64,000 bases of DNA from JABDMH01 sp965222645 (GTDB lineage: Bacteria; Bacteroidota; Bacteroidia; Chitinophagales; Saprospiraceae). The translations under genes were made by a program, and so were the position numbers. The stretch is taken from assembly GCA_965222645.1 (NCBI GenBank), contig OZ244968.1, forward strand, positions 2,728,001-2,792,000. The letters run 5' to 3'. Shown here one piece after another: positions 1 to 7,529 of the stretch (positions are counted from its first letter, which is position 1; each line of letters starts with the position of its first letter). The notes beneath the pieces were generated by a model. The model saw only the letters and a list, made by a program, of their open reading frames with translations, did not search any database and had not been told where the DNA came from.

Positions 1-117
1 ATCCGTTTTCTTCCCAAGTATCTACTTATTGGGAAAGGTGGGGATATCATCAATGCGAATCTTGGGTCGCCTTCACCAGAAATTGAATTAATGATAGAGG
101 CAGAATTTGAGAAGTGA
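1..117 (+). CDS. C-terminal end of a thioredoxin-like (TlpA/AhpC-type) protein, partial
   Basis: Frame 1 is open from the window edge and ends at TGA 115-117, giving 38 residues that begin IRFLPKYLLIGKGGDIINAN and end in EFEK. The pattern P-(R/K)-Y-LLI-x-K-x-G-x-I-x-N-x-N is the last beta-strand and cis-proline region of thioredoxin-fold lipoproteins common in Bacteroidota, which reduce periplasmic disulfides. The CxxC motif would lie upstream of the window, so activity cannot be judged. It converges with the GNAT gene on the other strand. The family call rests on this short tail only. Confidence 0.55.
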   Translation: MRFLPKYLLIGKGGDIINANLGSPSPEIELMIEAEFEK

Positions 118-174
118 TTTGAGAACTACCTCAGATTTATAGTCGAGAAACCTGGATCGCTAGGAATGCCAAAC

Positions 175-618
175 TTAGGTATTTTCCCAGTAGTAGTGGT
201 TATGTTTGTCCAATTCGAATCCTGTACGCGGATATAATCTATTCCCGATCACATTCGAGGTTTCTGTTTCTAAAATCAATCCTGCAGCCTTGGTTGTTCT
301 GGCCAACTCTTTTGCGCGATCAATAAGTGCGATGGAGATTCCCTTACCCCTGTATTCCTCTGCCACATAGAGATCGTTGAGTAGCCATAATCTCGCCATC
401 CTGGTGGACGAAAAGAGTGGATACAATTGTGTAAATCCAGCAATTTCATCTTCCTCCGAAAACGCACCATAAATTATTGATTCTGTATTGGCAATACGCT
501 CCCGGAGAAAGTTCTTGGCACCTTCGATGTCTGACTGCATCCGATACCATACCCTGTAGGCATCGAAGAGCTGGGAAACTGCCTGCAGGTCATCCAGCGT
601 AATTTGTCGCACTGTCAT
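175..618 (-). CDS. GNAT family N-acetyltransferase
   Basis: This 147-residue protein probably transfers an acetyl group from acetyl-CoA to a small molecule or protein amine; the substrate is unknown. It begins MTVRQITLDDLQAVSQLFDAY, the usual GNAT first strand and helix. VAEEYRGKGISIALI near residues 85-100 carries the R-G-x-G-I acetyl-CoA pyrophosphate loop (motif A), and GNRLYPRTGFE near the end is motif B. The frame is open 40 codons further upstream, but those would overlap the divergent HAD gene and precede the domain, so the ATG at 618 is chosen. A TAAATTTG box lies 30 bp upstream on this strand. Confidence 0.85.
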   Translation of the reverse strand: MTVRQITLDDLQAVSQLFDAYRVWYRMQSDIEGAKNFLRERIANTESIIYGAFSEEDEIAGFTQLYPLFSSTRMARLWLLNDLYVAEEYRGKGISIALIDRAKELARTTKAAGLILETETSNVIGNRLYPRTGFELDKHNHYYWENT

Positions 619-634
619 GATTATTTTATTTTTG
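603..634 (+). promoter_or_regulatory. Bacteroidota-type promoter for the HAD-oxidase-WYL gene set
   Basis: TTTG at 603-606 and TATTTTTG at 627-634 are separated by 20 bp. This matches the Bacteroidota sigma consensus TTTG-N19/20-TAnnTTTG exactly at both boxes. It lies 22 bp before the HAD start codon and inside the first codons of the divergent GNAT gene. A short inverted repeat, TTTGAC (631-636) with GTCAAA (646-651), overlaps the -7 box and could be an operator. Confidence 0.55.
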
Positions 635-647
635 ACTACAAAGTTGT

Positions 648-655
648 CAAATTTA
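648..655 (-). promoter_or_regulatory. Possible -7 box for the GNAT gene
   Basis: The minus strand reads TAAATTTG here, an exact TAnnTTTG match, 30 bp upstream of the GNAT start codon. No TTTG was found at the expected -33 distance, so this is a half-supported promoter. Confidence 0.3.
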
Positions 656-656
656 T

Positions 657-1352
657 ATGCATTCTCTTGAATTATCGTGGTTGCTCGTGGATCTGGACAA
701 CACCATATTGGATTTTGACAAGGGAGCACATGCAGCACTTCTCTCGACCTTTAAGAAATTTGAATTCTCTGATCTGAATAAACTAATTAAATCCTATCAC
801 AACATCAATCGAACGTGTTGGCAACAATTTGAAAGTGAAGAAATCGATGTAGACACATTAAAAAAACAGCGGTTTAGATTATTTGTAAGAGAGCATAATC
901 TCAAAATCGATCCCGATAGACTCAACAACTATTATCTAAATAAATTATCTGAGCAAATCACTGAAATATCAGGTGCAAGAGACTTCCTGAACAAGTGCTC
1001 TCGAAGATTTAATCTGCTCCTGGCCACCAATGGTTTTGCTAGAGTGCAACGGCCGAAGATCGCCAGATCAGGAATAGCAAAATATTTTGAGCATATAGTG
1101 ATTTCTGAAGAAATTGGTGCAAGTAAACCCAGTCCAGAATTTTTTAAGACTGCTTTTATCCTGATGGGGAAACCAGATCCGTCTTCAGTAATGATTATTG
1201 GAGACAGTTTATCATCAGATATTAAGGGAGGACTTGATTTTGGCATTCATACTTGCTGGTTTAATAGATATAACAGTGAAAATGAGACGGAAATCAGGCC
1301 GCATCACACCATTGATCAACTCAAAAAATTTACGGAAGTATGGAATCTATAG
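657..1352 (+). CDS. HAD-superfamily hydrolase, YjjG-like nucleotidase
   Basis: This 231-residue phosphatase has the haloacid dehalogenase motifs in order: DLDNTILDFD (residues 12-21, nucleophile Asp12 and acid Asp14), a Thr in ATNG near 124, a Lys in SKPSPEFF near 157, and GDSLSSD (about 181-187) for Mg2+. The helical cap between motifs I and II and the D-L-D-N-T-I signature fit the YjjG/YfnB group, which hydrolyses non-canonical pyrimidine nucleoside monophosphates; the substrate here is inferred. The stop codon overlaps the start of the next gene by 13 bp, so the two are probably co-translated. The promoter at 603-634 precedes it. Confidence 0.85.
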   Translation: MHSLELSWLLVDLDNTILDFDKGAHAALLSTFKKFEFSDLNKLIKSYHNINRTCWQQFESEEIDVDTLKKQRFRLFVREHNLKIDPDRLNNYYLNKLSEQITEISGARDFLNKCSRRFNLLLATNGFARVQRPKIARSGIAKYFEHIVISEEIGASKPSPEFFKTAFILMGKPDPSSVMIIGDSLSSDIKGGLDFGIHTCWFNRYNSENETEIRPHHTIDQLKKFTEVWNL

Positions 1353-2275
1353 CAGTAGTGGGAGCAGGAATAGTGGGATTGAGTACGGCTCACTTACTGG
1401 CCGATCAAGACTACAAAGTTACGATCTACACAAAAGACAGGGTGGAAAACACTACCAGCATGAAGGCGGCAGCTATTTGGTTTCCGTACAAGGTGGCTCC
1501 TTTTGACAGGGTGATCACCTGGAGTAAAGAAACGTGGTATTATTACGAAGATGTCGCTGAAGAGCAACCTGATTGTGGAGTCCGTTGGGTGGATTTCCGG
1601 ATCATGGATACCCCGCAGCAGGCCGAAGCCTGGTTATCAGCAGTGCCAACAGAGGCTTGGAAGGTTTTGCCAAGAAATGACCTTCCAGCGGGTTACGAGC
1701 ATGGTTATATCGTAAATGTCCCCCTTATAGACACATCCATCTATATGCCACACCTTGTTCAAAGCTTTCTACAAAAGGGAAAAGTGGTTTACACAGAAAT
1801 AAATTCACTGGAAGATCTTACCTATATGTACGACCATGTGGTAAACTGCACAGGCCTTGAAGCCAGAAATCTTGTGGATGATCGTGATCTTTATCCGATC
1901 AGAGGACAAATTGTGAAGCTAAAGTCGCAGGCAAACATACACCCGATGGCAGATGATCATGGCCCCAATGCCCTGGCTTACATTATCCCAAGAAGTGATG
2001 GGATCATTTGCGGAGGGACTGCTCAGAAAGGCAATGACGACACAAGTCCTGATCTTGGCGAAAACAGTGCCATTTTACAGCGGTGCCGCAGAATGCAGCC
2101 CACTTTGGGGAATGAAATAATCCAAACTATTGTCGGGTTGCGACCCGGTCGAAGCGAAGTGAGGCTCGAGGATGAACTGGACACAAATATCATACACAAT
2201 TACGGTCACGGAGGATCCGGATTTACCTTGTGCTGGGGTTGTGCTTACGACGTGTTAGCAATCCTGCAGGAGTAG
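1340..2275 (+). CDS. FAD-dependent D-amino-acid-oxidase-like oxidoreductase
   Basis: This 311-residue flavoprotein has the DAO family layout. An N-terminal Rossmann motif, VVGAGIVGLSTAHLLA (residues 6-21), binds FAD. A middle RGQIVKL segment and YIIPRSDGIICGGTAQ line the active site, and GLRPGRSEVRLE followed by HNYGHGGSGFTLCWG near the C terminus matches the substrate-Arg and FAD-binding tail of eukaryotic-type D-amino acid and D-aspartate oxidases. The likely reaction is oxidative deamination of a D-amino acid to a keto acid, NH3 and H2O2. It lies between HAD and WYL genes with overlap or 2-bp spacing, suggesting an operon. A decayed copy of its 3' end sits at about 7294-7371. Confidence 0.85.
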   Translation: MESIAVVGAGIVGLSTAHLLADQDYKVTIYTKDRVENTTSMKAAAIWFPYKVAPFDRVITWSKETWYYYEDVAEEQPDCGVRWVDFRIMDTPQQAEAWLSAVPTEAWKVLPRNDLPAGYEHGYIVNVPLIDTSIYMPHLVQSFLQKGKVVYTEINSLEDLTYMYDHVVNCTGLEARNLVDDRDLYPIRGQIVKLKSQANIHPMADDHGPNALAYIIPRSDGIICGGTAQKGNDDTSPDLGENSAILQRCRRMQPTLGNEIIQTIVGLRPGRSEVRLEDELDTNIIHNYGHGGSGFTLCWGCAYDVLAILQE

Positions 2276-2277
2276 TC

Positions 2278-3039
2278 ATGGCGTATAAAGACAACATTTC
2301 CCGCCTTTCAAGAATCACTGCAATTATGGTAAAGTTGCAGACGAAATCTCGTGTCAAAGTTGAGGAACTCGCAGATACATATGGCGTGAGCAGGCGCACA
2401 ATTTACAGAGATTTGAGGTCGCTCCAGGATGCTGGTGTGCCCATTGTGCAGGATGAAAAGGGCTATAATCTAATCGAAGGATATCATTTGCCTCCGATTT
2501 CTTTTACAGAGACCGAAGCCAATGCACTAATCACCGCTGAAAGATTTATCTTGAAAACGACCGATGCATCATTGATTGAAGAATTTTCTTCGGCCATTGA
2601 TAAGATAAAATCAGTGCTGAAGGGTACGTATAAGGAGAAGGTTGATCTCCTGTCCCGGCGCACAATCATTGGCAAAAACTGGCAAAACGTTAGGACAAGT
2701 GCCTATTTGCCCGACATACAATTGGCCCTGACCAATTTTTTATTGTTGAAGATGCATTATAAAAAAGAAGGGCAAAATACAGCCAGTAATAGACTAGTCG
2801 AACCCTTTGCCATATACCATAATACTTCCGAGCACTGGGTGATGATTGCCTGGTGCCGTCTGAGAGCAGAATTCCGGAATTTTCGAGTAGATCGAATCAC
2901 TGCACTCAAGGTCTTGGAAGAAAAATTCACTCCCCATAAACTCTCGATGAAAAAATATACTGAGATACAGCGTCAGAAATATAGTCGAACCGGGGCGAAG
3001 ATCCCAAACATCAGAGCGAAGCGGGTAGACACCTTTTAG
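2278..3039 (+). CDS. HTH-WYL transcriptional regulator with repeat-derived C terminus
   Basis: The ATG at 2278 gives 253 residues starting MAYKDNISRLSRITAIMVKL. Residues 10-60 form a DeoR-type winged helix (VEELADTYGVSRRTIYRDLR). The middle and C-terminal part is a WYL ligand-sensing domain (LVEPFAIYHNTSEHWVMIAWC, then FRNFRVDRI). Family members respond to nucleic-acid or other small ligands. The natural end appears to be near EIQRQKYSR; the last 15 residues (GAKIPNIRAKRVDTF) are encoded by the first, diverged unit of the 141-bp array and match the repeat-encoded GTQIPFIKAKRVGAL. The array has therefore supplied the stop codon. It starts 2 bp after the oxidase gene and may regulate that operon. 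Confidence 0.85.
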   Translation: MAYKDNISRLSRITAIMVKLQTKSRVKVEELADTYGVSRRTIYRDLRSLQDAGVPIVQDEKGYNLIEGYHLPPISFTETEANALITAERFILKTTDASLIEEFSSAIDKIKSVLKGTYKEKVDLLSRRTIIGKNWQNVRTSAYLPDIQLALTNFLLLKMHYKKEGQNTASNRLVEPFAIYHNTSEHWVMIAWCRLRAEFRNFRVDRITALKVLEEKFTPHKLSMKKYTEIQRQKYSRTGAKIPNIRAKRVDTF

Positions 3040-4664
3040 GAGTTTCAGACAAAGGCGAATTTATATTCGCCGACCAGGTACACCAACCCTTGTCACTATC
3101 AAACAAACATCAGTGGGATAACCAATCAGAGCGGTGTCGGAGATCCCATTCATAAAAGCGAAGCGGGTAGGCGCCCTTGAGGAGTTTCAGACAAAGGCGA
3201 ATTTATATTCGCCGACCAGGTACACCAACCCTTGTCACTATCAAACAAACATCAGTGGGATAACCAATCAGAGCGGTGTCGGAGATCCCGTTCATAAAAG
3301 CGAAGCGGGTAGGTGCCCTTGAGGAGTTTCAGACAAAGGCGAATTTATATTCGCCGACCAGGTACACCAACCCTTGTCACTACCAAGCAAAGATCAGTGG
3401 GATAACCAATCAGACCGGAACGCAGATCCCGTTCATAAAAGCGAAGCGGGTAGGCGCCCCTGAGGAGTTTCAGACAAAGGCGAATTTATATTCGCCGACC
3501 GGTACACCAATCCTTGTCACTATCAAACAAACATCAGTGGGATAACCAATCAGAGCGGAACGCAGATCCCATTCATAAAAGCGAAGCGGCTAGGCGCCCT
3601 TGAGGAGTTTCAGACAAAGGCGAATTTGTATTCGCCGACCAGGTACACCTAACCCTTGTCACTATCAAACAAAGATCAGTGGGATAACCGATCAGCGCGG
3701 AACGCAGATCCCGTTCATAAAAGCGAAGTGGCTAGGCGCCCTTGAGGAGTTTCAGACAAAGGCGAATTTGTATTCGCCGACCAGGTACACCTAACCCTTG
3801 TCACTATCAAACAAAGATCAGTGGGATAACCAATCAGCGCGGAACGCAGATCCCGTTCATAAAAGCGAAGCGGGTAGGCCCCTTGAGGAGTTTCAGACAA
3901 AGGCGAATTTATATTCGCCGACCAGGTACACCAACCCCTGTCACTATCAAACAAACATCAATGGGATAACCAATCAGACCGGAACGCAGATCCCATTCAT
4001 AAAAGCGAAGCGGGTAGGCGCCCTTGAGGAGTTTCAGACAAAGGCGAATTTATATTCGCCGACCAGGTACCAATCCTTGTCACTATCAAACAAACATCAA
4101 TGGGATAACCAATCAGACCGGAACGCAGATCCCGTTCATAAAAGCGAAGCGGGTAGGCGCCCTTGAGGAGTTTCAGACAAAGGCGAATTTATATTCGCCG
4201 ACCAGGTACACCAATCCTTGTCACTATCAAACAAACATCAATGGGATAACCAATCAGAGCGGAACGCAGATCCCGTTCATAAAAGCGAAGCGGGTAGGCG
4301 CCCTTGAGGAGTTTCAGACAAAGGCGAATTTATATTCGCCGACCAGGTACCAACCCTTTGTCACTATCCAAACAAAGATCAGTGGGATAACCGATCAGCG
4401 CGGAACGCAGATCCCGTTCATAAAAGCGAAGTGGCTAGGCGCCCTTGAGGAGTTTCAGACAAAGGCGAATTTATATTCGCCGACCAGGTACACCAACCCT
4501 TGTCACTATCAAACAAACATCAATGGGATAACCAATCAGACCGGAACGCAGATCCCATTCATAAAAGCGAAGCGGGTAGACGCCCCTTAGGAGTTTCAGA
4601 CAAAGGCGAATTTATATTCGCCGACCAGGTACACCAATCCTTGTCACTATCAAACAAACATCAA
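2988..4664 (+). repeat. Tandem array of 12 units, period about 141 bp
   Basis: The anchor AGTTTCAGACAAAGGCGAAT occurs at 3041, 3183, 3325, 3466, 3606, 3748, 3889, 4030, 4169, 4310, 4451 and 4592, so spacings are 139-142 bp, mostly 141. Each unit carries a hairpin, GGCGAAT-TTAT-ATTCGCC (TTGT loop in some). 141 is 47 codons, so the + strand reads through several units (up to 188 codons) as a repeated peptide with KAKRVGALEEFQTKANLYSP, but single-base indels in units of 139, 140 and 142 bp break the frame and there is no credible start or signal. I read it as a minisatellite, not a gene. Units near the middle are nearly identical; the first is most diverged. Confidence 0.9.
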
Positions 4665-4665
4665 T

Positions 4666-4733
4666 GATAGGACGAATTCAGAATATATATTCTCTGCTCG
4701 AATGACAAAGGGCTGTCATTGAGCTATCCTATC
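4666..4733 (+). promoter_or_regulatory. Nested inverted repeats in front of the DUF6157 gene
   Basis: GATAGGA (4666-4672) pairs with TCCTATC (4727-4733). Inside lie a perfect 14-bp palindrome AGAATATATATTCT (4680-4693) and a hairpin AATGACA-N6-TGTCATT (4701-4720). The three elements nest like a three-way junction that starts right where the tandem array ends and stops 25 bp before the gene's ATG. A TATCTTTG box (4730-4737) overlaps the last arm, so the repeats may be DNA operator sites rather than a leader RNA. Confidence 0.45.
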
Positions 4734-4737
4734 TTTG
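4730..4737 (+). promoter_or_regulatory. Possible -7 box for the DUF6157 gene
   Basis: TATCTTTG is an exact match to TAnnTTTG and lies 21 bp before the ATG at 4759. No -33 TTTG is seen at the expected distance. Confidence 0.35.
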
Positions 4738-4758
4738 TCGAACAAAAACAAAACTTTC

Positions 4759-5172
4759 ATGCACTCTACCAATTACGAAAACACTTTTATCGAAGTGGCG
4801 GAAGATTGTCCTGCAGAAACGGGAATAAAACCTCCTCGAAAAGGAGATAAGAAAACTGTTGCCAATTTGCAATTTGAGATGCTGGTTGATCATCCCTACG
4901 AGTATACATCAGATGATGTACTTTTTACTGTCTATGCAGATCGAAAAGAAATACCAAGGAGCGACCTGAGGTCAGCCAGAGAAGATTTTTTCTCTAAAGG
5001 ACAATCGTGTTTTAGAGCATCTCCACTTACTAAGAGATATGGTTGGGGAATTCATGCGAATGAAAACGGTAAAATTGCCATGTACGGCATGGAGACAAGA
5101 GAATACAAAAAGATGCTGTCTGATAAGGCAGTGCAAAAAGTAAAGGCGATGCGCTCGTCCAGGAAAAAATAA
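4759..5172 (+). CDS. DUF6157 family protein
   Basis: This is a 137-residue cytosolic protein of unknown function. Residues 1-45 (MHSTNYENTFIEVAEDCP, then GDKKTVANLQFEML) match the start of the DUF6157 family as I know it, where the order is NTFI-VAEDCP, PP-KG-KKTVA, LQFEML. It ends in a basic tail (KVKAMRSSRKK). The frame is open for 8 codons upstream from a TTG, but the ATG at 4759 matches the family start. It follows the array and nested inverted repeats, and a small ABM-like gene follows 27 bp later on the same strand. No catalytic residues can be assigned. Confidence 0.75.
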   Translation: MHSTNYENTFIEVAEDCPAETGIKPPRKGDKKTVANLQFEMLVDHPYEYTSDDVLFTVYADRKEIPRSDLRSAREDFFSKGQSCFRASPLTKRYGWGIHANENGKIAMYGMETREYKKMLSDKAVQKVKAMRSSRKK

Positions 5173-5199
5173 TTCCATTTTCTAACATAATTTATTAAA

Positions 5200-5499
5200 A
5201 TGTATAAGGATATAATTAGTTACGAATTGGCCGAAGGTGTTTCTGAATCCCATCTTTTGAAAATCGGGGGCGAAATTGTGGAAACGTGGATGAGGAACCT
5301 CCCGGGATTTATTCGTTGGGAAATTCATAAAAACAAAGACGGTCATTACAGTGACATTGTCTATTGGAAATCAGAAGAAAATGCCAAGCACGCAGAGGCA
5401 GAAATGGCAAATATTCCAAATGCATCAGAATGGTATGGCTGCTATAAGGAAGGCACAATTTCTTCCAAGAATCTGACTTTAGTCAGAGGATTTGAATAA
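5200..5499 (+). CDS. Small dimeric alpha-beta-barrel (ABM-like) protein
   Basis: The 99-residue product has the beta-alpha-beta pattern of the antibiotic-biosynthesis-monooxygenase/DUF-type ferredoxin-like fold: ISYELAEGVSESHLL, then MRNLPGFIRWEIHKNKDGHYSDIVYWKSEENAKHAEAEM. Members are usually homodimers that act as cofactor-less monooxygenases or bind small ligands. Nothing here identifies a substrate. It lies 27 bp after the DUF6157 gene and 90 bp before a BtrH-like gene, all on the + strand, so a small transcription unit is possible. Confidence 0.6.
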   Translation: MYKDIISYELAEGVSESHLLKIGGEIVETWMRNLPGFIRWEIHKNKDGHYSDIVYWKSEENAKHAEAEMANIPNASEWYGCYKEGTISSKNLTLVRGFE

Positions 5500-5589
5500 T
5501 CAAAGTAGATCTCGTCCTAGCTCACCCGGCCTTTGATTTCACTAAATACAGGGTAACGCCTGGCATGCTTCCATTAATAATAGCCACTG

Positions 5590-6591
5590 ATGATAATCAG
5601 AAACATTGTGCCTTTTATCGGTGACCATTGCGAAACCACAGCCACGGGAACGCTGTTAAATCAACTGGGAATCTATCTTTCAGAACCCATGTTGTTTGGA
5701 ATTGGTGAGGGACTGGGCTTTATTTTTTGGAATAGCAAGAATATGGATTACCCTTTCTTGGGCGGAAGAATTAAAACAGATCTAATTACCCAAAATATCT
5801 GTAAAAACCTGTCTCTCGAACTTGAGGTCAAGGAGACCTCATCGACGAATAAAGCATGGGAGAATGTCCGGACTGAAATAAATAACAAAAGGGCAGTTGG
5901 GTTGAAACTCGATTGCTATCACCTCGAATATTTTAGCACGCGCTTTCATTTTGCAGGACACTATGCAGCTCTATACGGATACGATAACCATTATGCTTAC
6001 CTCATCGATACGGTGCAGCAAGGATCTCAAGTGAAGACATCGCTGGAAAGTCTTGCCAAAGCCCGAAGCGAGAGAGGGCCAATGGCCTCAAAAAAGAGAA
6101 GCTATACGATCAATAAAAAAGAGAATGTCACTGATTTGAAAGTGGCAATCAAAGAAGCAATATGGAGAAATGCAGTAGACTACTTAAATCCACCAATAAG
6201 AAATCTCAGCTACAAAGGAATCGAAAAAACAAGCCAGGAAATTAAAACTTGGTTTTCGACAAGCGTAAACAGACAAGAGGAATTTGCCATTGCCGGTCTA
6301 CTTATGGAAAGGGGTGGTACCGGAGGTGCACTTTTTAGAAATCTATATAGTAGATTTTTGAAAGAGGCGGCAGGAGCACTAGACAACAACATGTTATACG
6401 ATGCCCATTTGAAGTTTGAAAAAATTGCAATACTGTGGACAAATGTGTCTAATCTTTTTTGCGAAGCAAGCCGGACAGATGATGAAAAACACATTGAGGA
6501 AGCATCAATATTGCTACGTGATATTGCGGAAAGAGAGAAAGGTGTTATGGAAGATTTGGCTGTACCTGGGTTGGTGCAAAGAGATAAATAG
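5590..6591 (+). CDS. BtrH N-terminal domain / DUF4872 protein
   Basis: This 333-residue protein starts MIIRNIVPFIGDHCETTATG and resembles the butirosin-biosynthesis BtrH N-terminal family followed by DUF4872. Cys14 in GDHCETTATGTLLNQLG is in the position of the BtrH catalytic cysteine, and FHFAGHYAALYGYDNHYAYLIDT (about residues 117-139) supplies the matching His and Asp of a papain-like C39-type fold. BtrH itself moves an acyl chain from an acyl carrier protein to an aminoglycoside. The C-terminal half is helical. There are no other antibiotic genes nearby, so the acceptor is unknown. Confidence 0.7.
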   Translation: MIIRNIVPFIGDHCETTATGTLLNQLGIYLSEPMLFGIGEGLGFIFWNSKNMDYPFLGGRIKTDLITQNICKNLSLELEVKETSSTNKAWENVRTEINNKRAVGLKLDCYHLEYFSTRFHFAGHYAALYGYDNHYAYLIDTVQQGSQVKTSLESLAKARSERGPMASKKRSYTINKKENVTDLKVAIKEAIWRNAVDYLNPPIRNLSYKGIEKTSQEIKTWFSTSVNRQEEFAIAGLLMERGGTGGALFRNLYSRFLKEAAGALDNNMLYDAHLKFEKIAILWTNVSNLFCEASRTDDEKHIEEASILLRDIAEREKGVMEDLAVPGLVQRDK

Positions 6592-6662
6592 AAACACGGA
6601 CTGCATCCCTTCTGAAGTTTTTAGTAAATTTCGGTACTAATTAAGTATTTCATACACTAATA

Positions 6663-6670
6663 TAGTTTTG
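6663..6670 (+). promoter_or_regulatory. Possible -7 box for the outer-membrane protein gene
   Basis: TAGTTTTG matches TAnnTTTG exactly, 39 bp before the ATG at 6710. A -33 element is not evident. Confidence 0.3.
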
Positions 6671-6709
6671 CGCCATTGGAGCATTGGAATACCCAATTGT
6701 GATTTCCAG

Positions 6710-7201
6710 ATGAGGATTTTACTTAGAACAGTTCTGCTAGTAATTGCTTTCCAACATTCGTTATGGGCTGAAACCCAGGACTCATTGCCCCGAATGTCTA
6801 ATGGTTTTGCCATCAGTGCATTAGGAACATCTGCACTGTTTGGACTTACATATGACCGGATACTTCAAAGAAGAATTCAGGTCGAAGTGGGCGTGGGTCT
6901 GATCGGCTTTGGAGGTGGACTAAGCATATTTACTAAAAAGGTCAAAGTGGTAAGAATTTGTCCGTATGCGGGAATAAAATACAATGGGCACACCGGTCCT
7001 GATTTTGGTTTTAAACATATATTTTATTTCCCAATCGGTGTATCTTATTTTTTTAGGTCATCGATATTTATTTCCGGAGATGTCGGTCCAGCAAATATCA
7101 GGTGGGATCTAAGATCCGCTCGAGGGCATAACTACGGCGACAAAAGATATGAGAAATCCCATGGTTTTTTTGGAAATCTTAAAATAGGTTTGCGATTTTA
7201 A
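6710..7201 (+). CDS. Small outer-membrane beta-barrel protein
   Basis: From the ATG at 6710 the product is 163 residues with a signal peptide (MRILLRTVLLVIAFQHSLWA, cleavage near residue 20). The rest alternates hydrophobic and polar residues with many Gly and aromatic residues (GLTYDRILQRRIQVEVGVGLIGFGGGL) and ends KIGLRF, a terminal Phe typical of Omp85-assembled barrels. No family name is recognised. An upstream TTG would add 14 residues in front of the signal peptide, so it is rejected. Confidence 0.65.
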   Translation: MRILLRTVLLVIAFQHSLWAETQDSLPRMSNGFAISALGTSALFGLTYDRILQRRIQVEVGVGLIGFGGGLSIFTKKVKVVRICPYAGIKYNGHTGPDFGFKHIFYFPIGVSYFFRSSIFISGDVGPANIRWDLRSARGHNYGDKRYEKSHGFFGNLKIGLRF

Positions 7202-7293
7202 AAAAAATATAGGTGGATCTCCCTTTATTCTCAGAATTAAAAACCACACACGTTGAGATTGGTTAGAGATTATTTTCATAGTGACAACTATTT
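7202..7293. other. Non-coding stretch before the oxidase remnant
   Basis: An A-rich stretch follows the outer-membrane protein gene. No gene, hairpin or promoter is recognised here. It separates that gene from the decayed oxidase fragment. Confidence 0.4.
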
Positions 7294-7371
7294 GCTCGAG
7301 GACGTCTGGGCACAAATATCATCTACATTACGGTCACGGGGATTCGGATTTATCTTGTGTTGGGGTTGCGC
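7294..7371 (+). pseudogene. Decayed copy of the D-amino-acid-oxidase 3' end
   Basis: The stretch from GCTCGAGGA to TTGGGGTTG aligns with 2164-2248 of the oxidase gene at high identity (for example ATTACGGTCACGG and CTTGTG-TGGGGTTG shared). It contains at least two single-base deletions, so it cannot encode the HNYGHGGSGFTLCWG motif in one frame. It covers only that C-terminal motif; neither flank resembles the rest of the gene. It is the scar of a partial duplication or of a lost paralogue. Confidence 0.75.
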
Positions 7372-7529
7372 AATTCGCTTAGGGAAGTGCGTCCATTTTT
7401 CTTGAGAGGACTGTGGGAGAATGGCAACCAAATAAACACAGTATTTTCAGGTTGAAATAATCCCTATAGTTTCACAAAAAAAATGTTGCTATCAAAGAAG
7501 AAACATACAATGCTTGATCCTTCACTCCC

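Noticed and set aside
3134..4590. Plus-strand open frames inside the 141-bp array (up to 188 codons)
   Set aside because: They follow the 47-codon period of the repeat, lack credible starts, and are broken by indels in several units.
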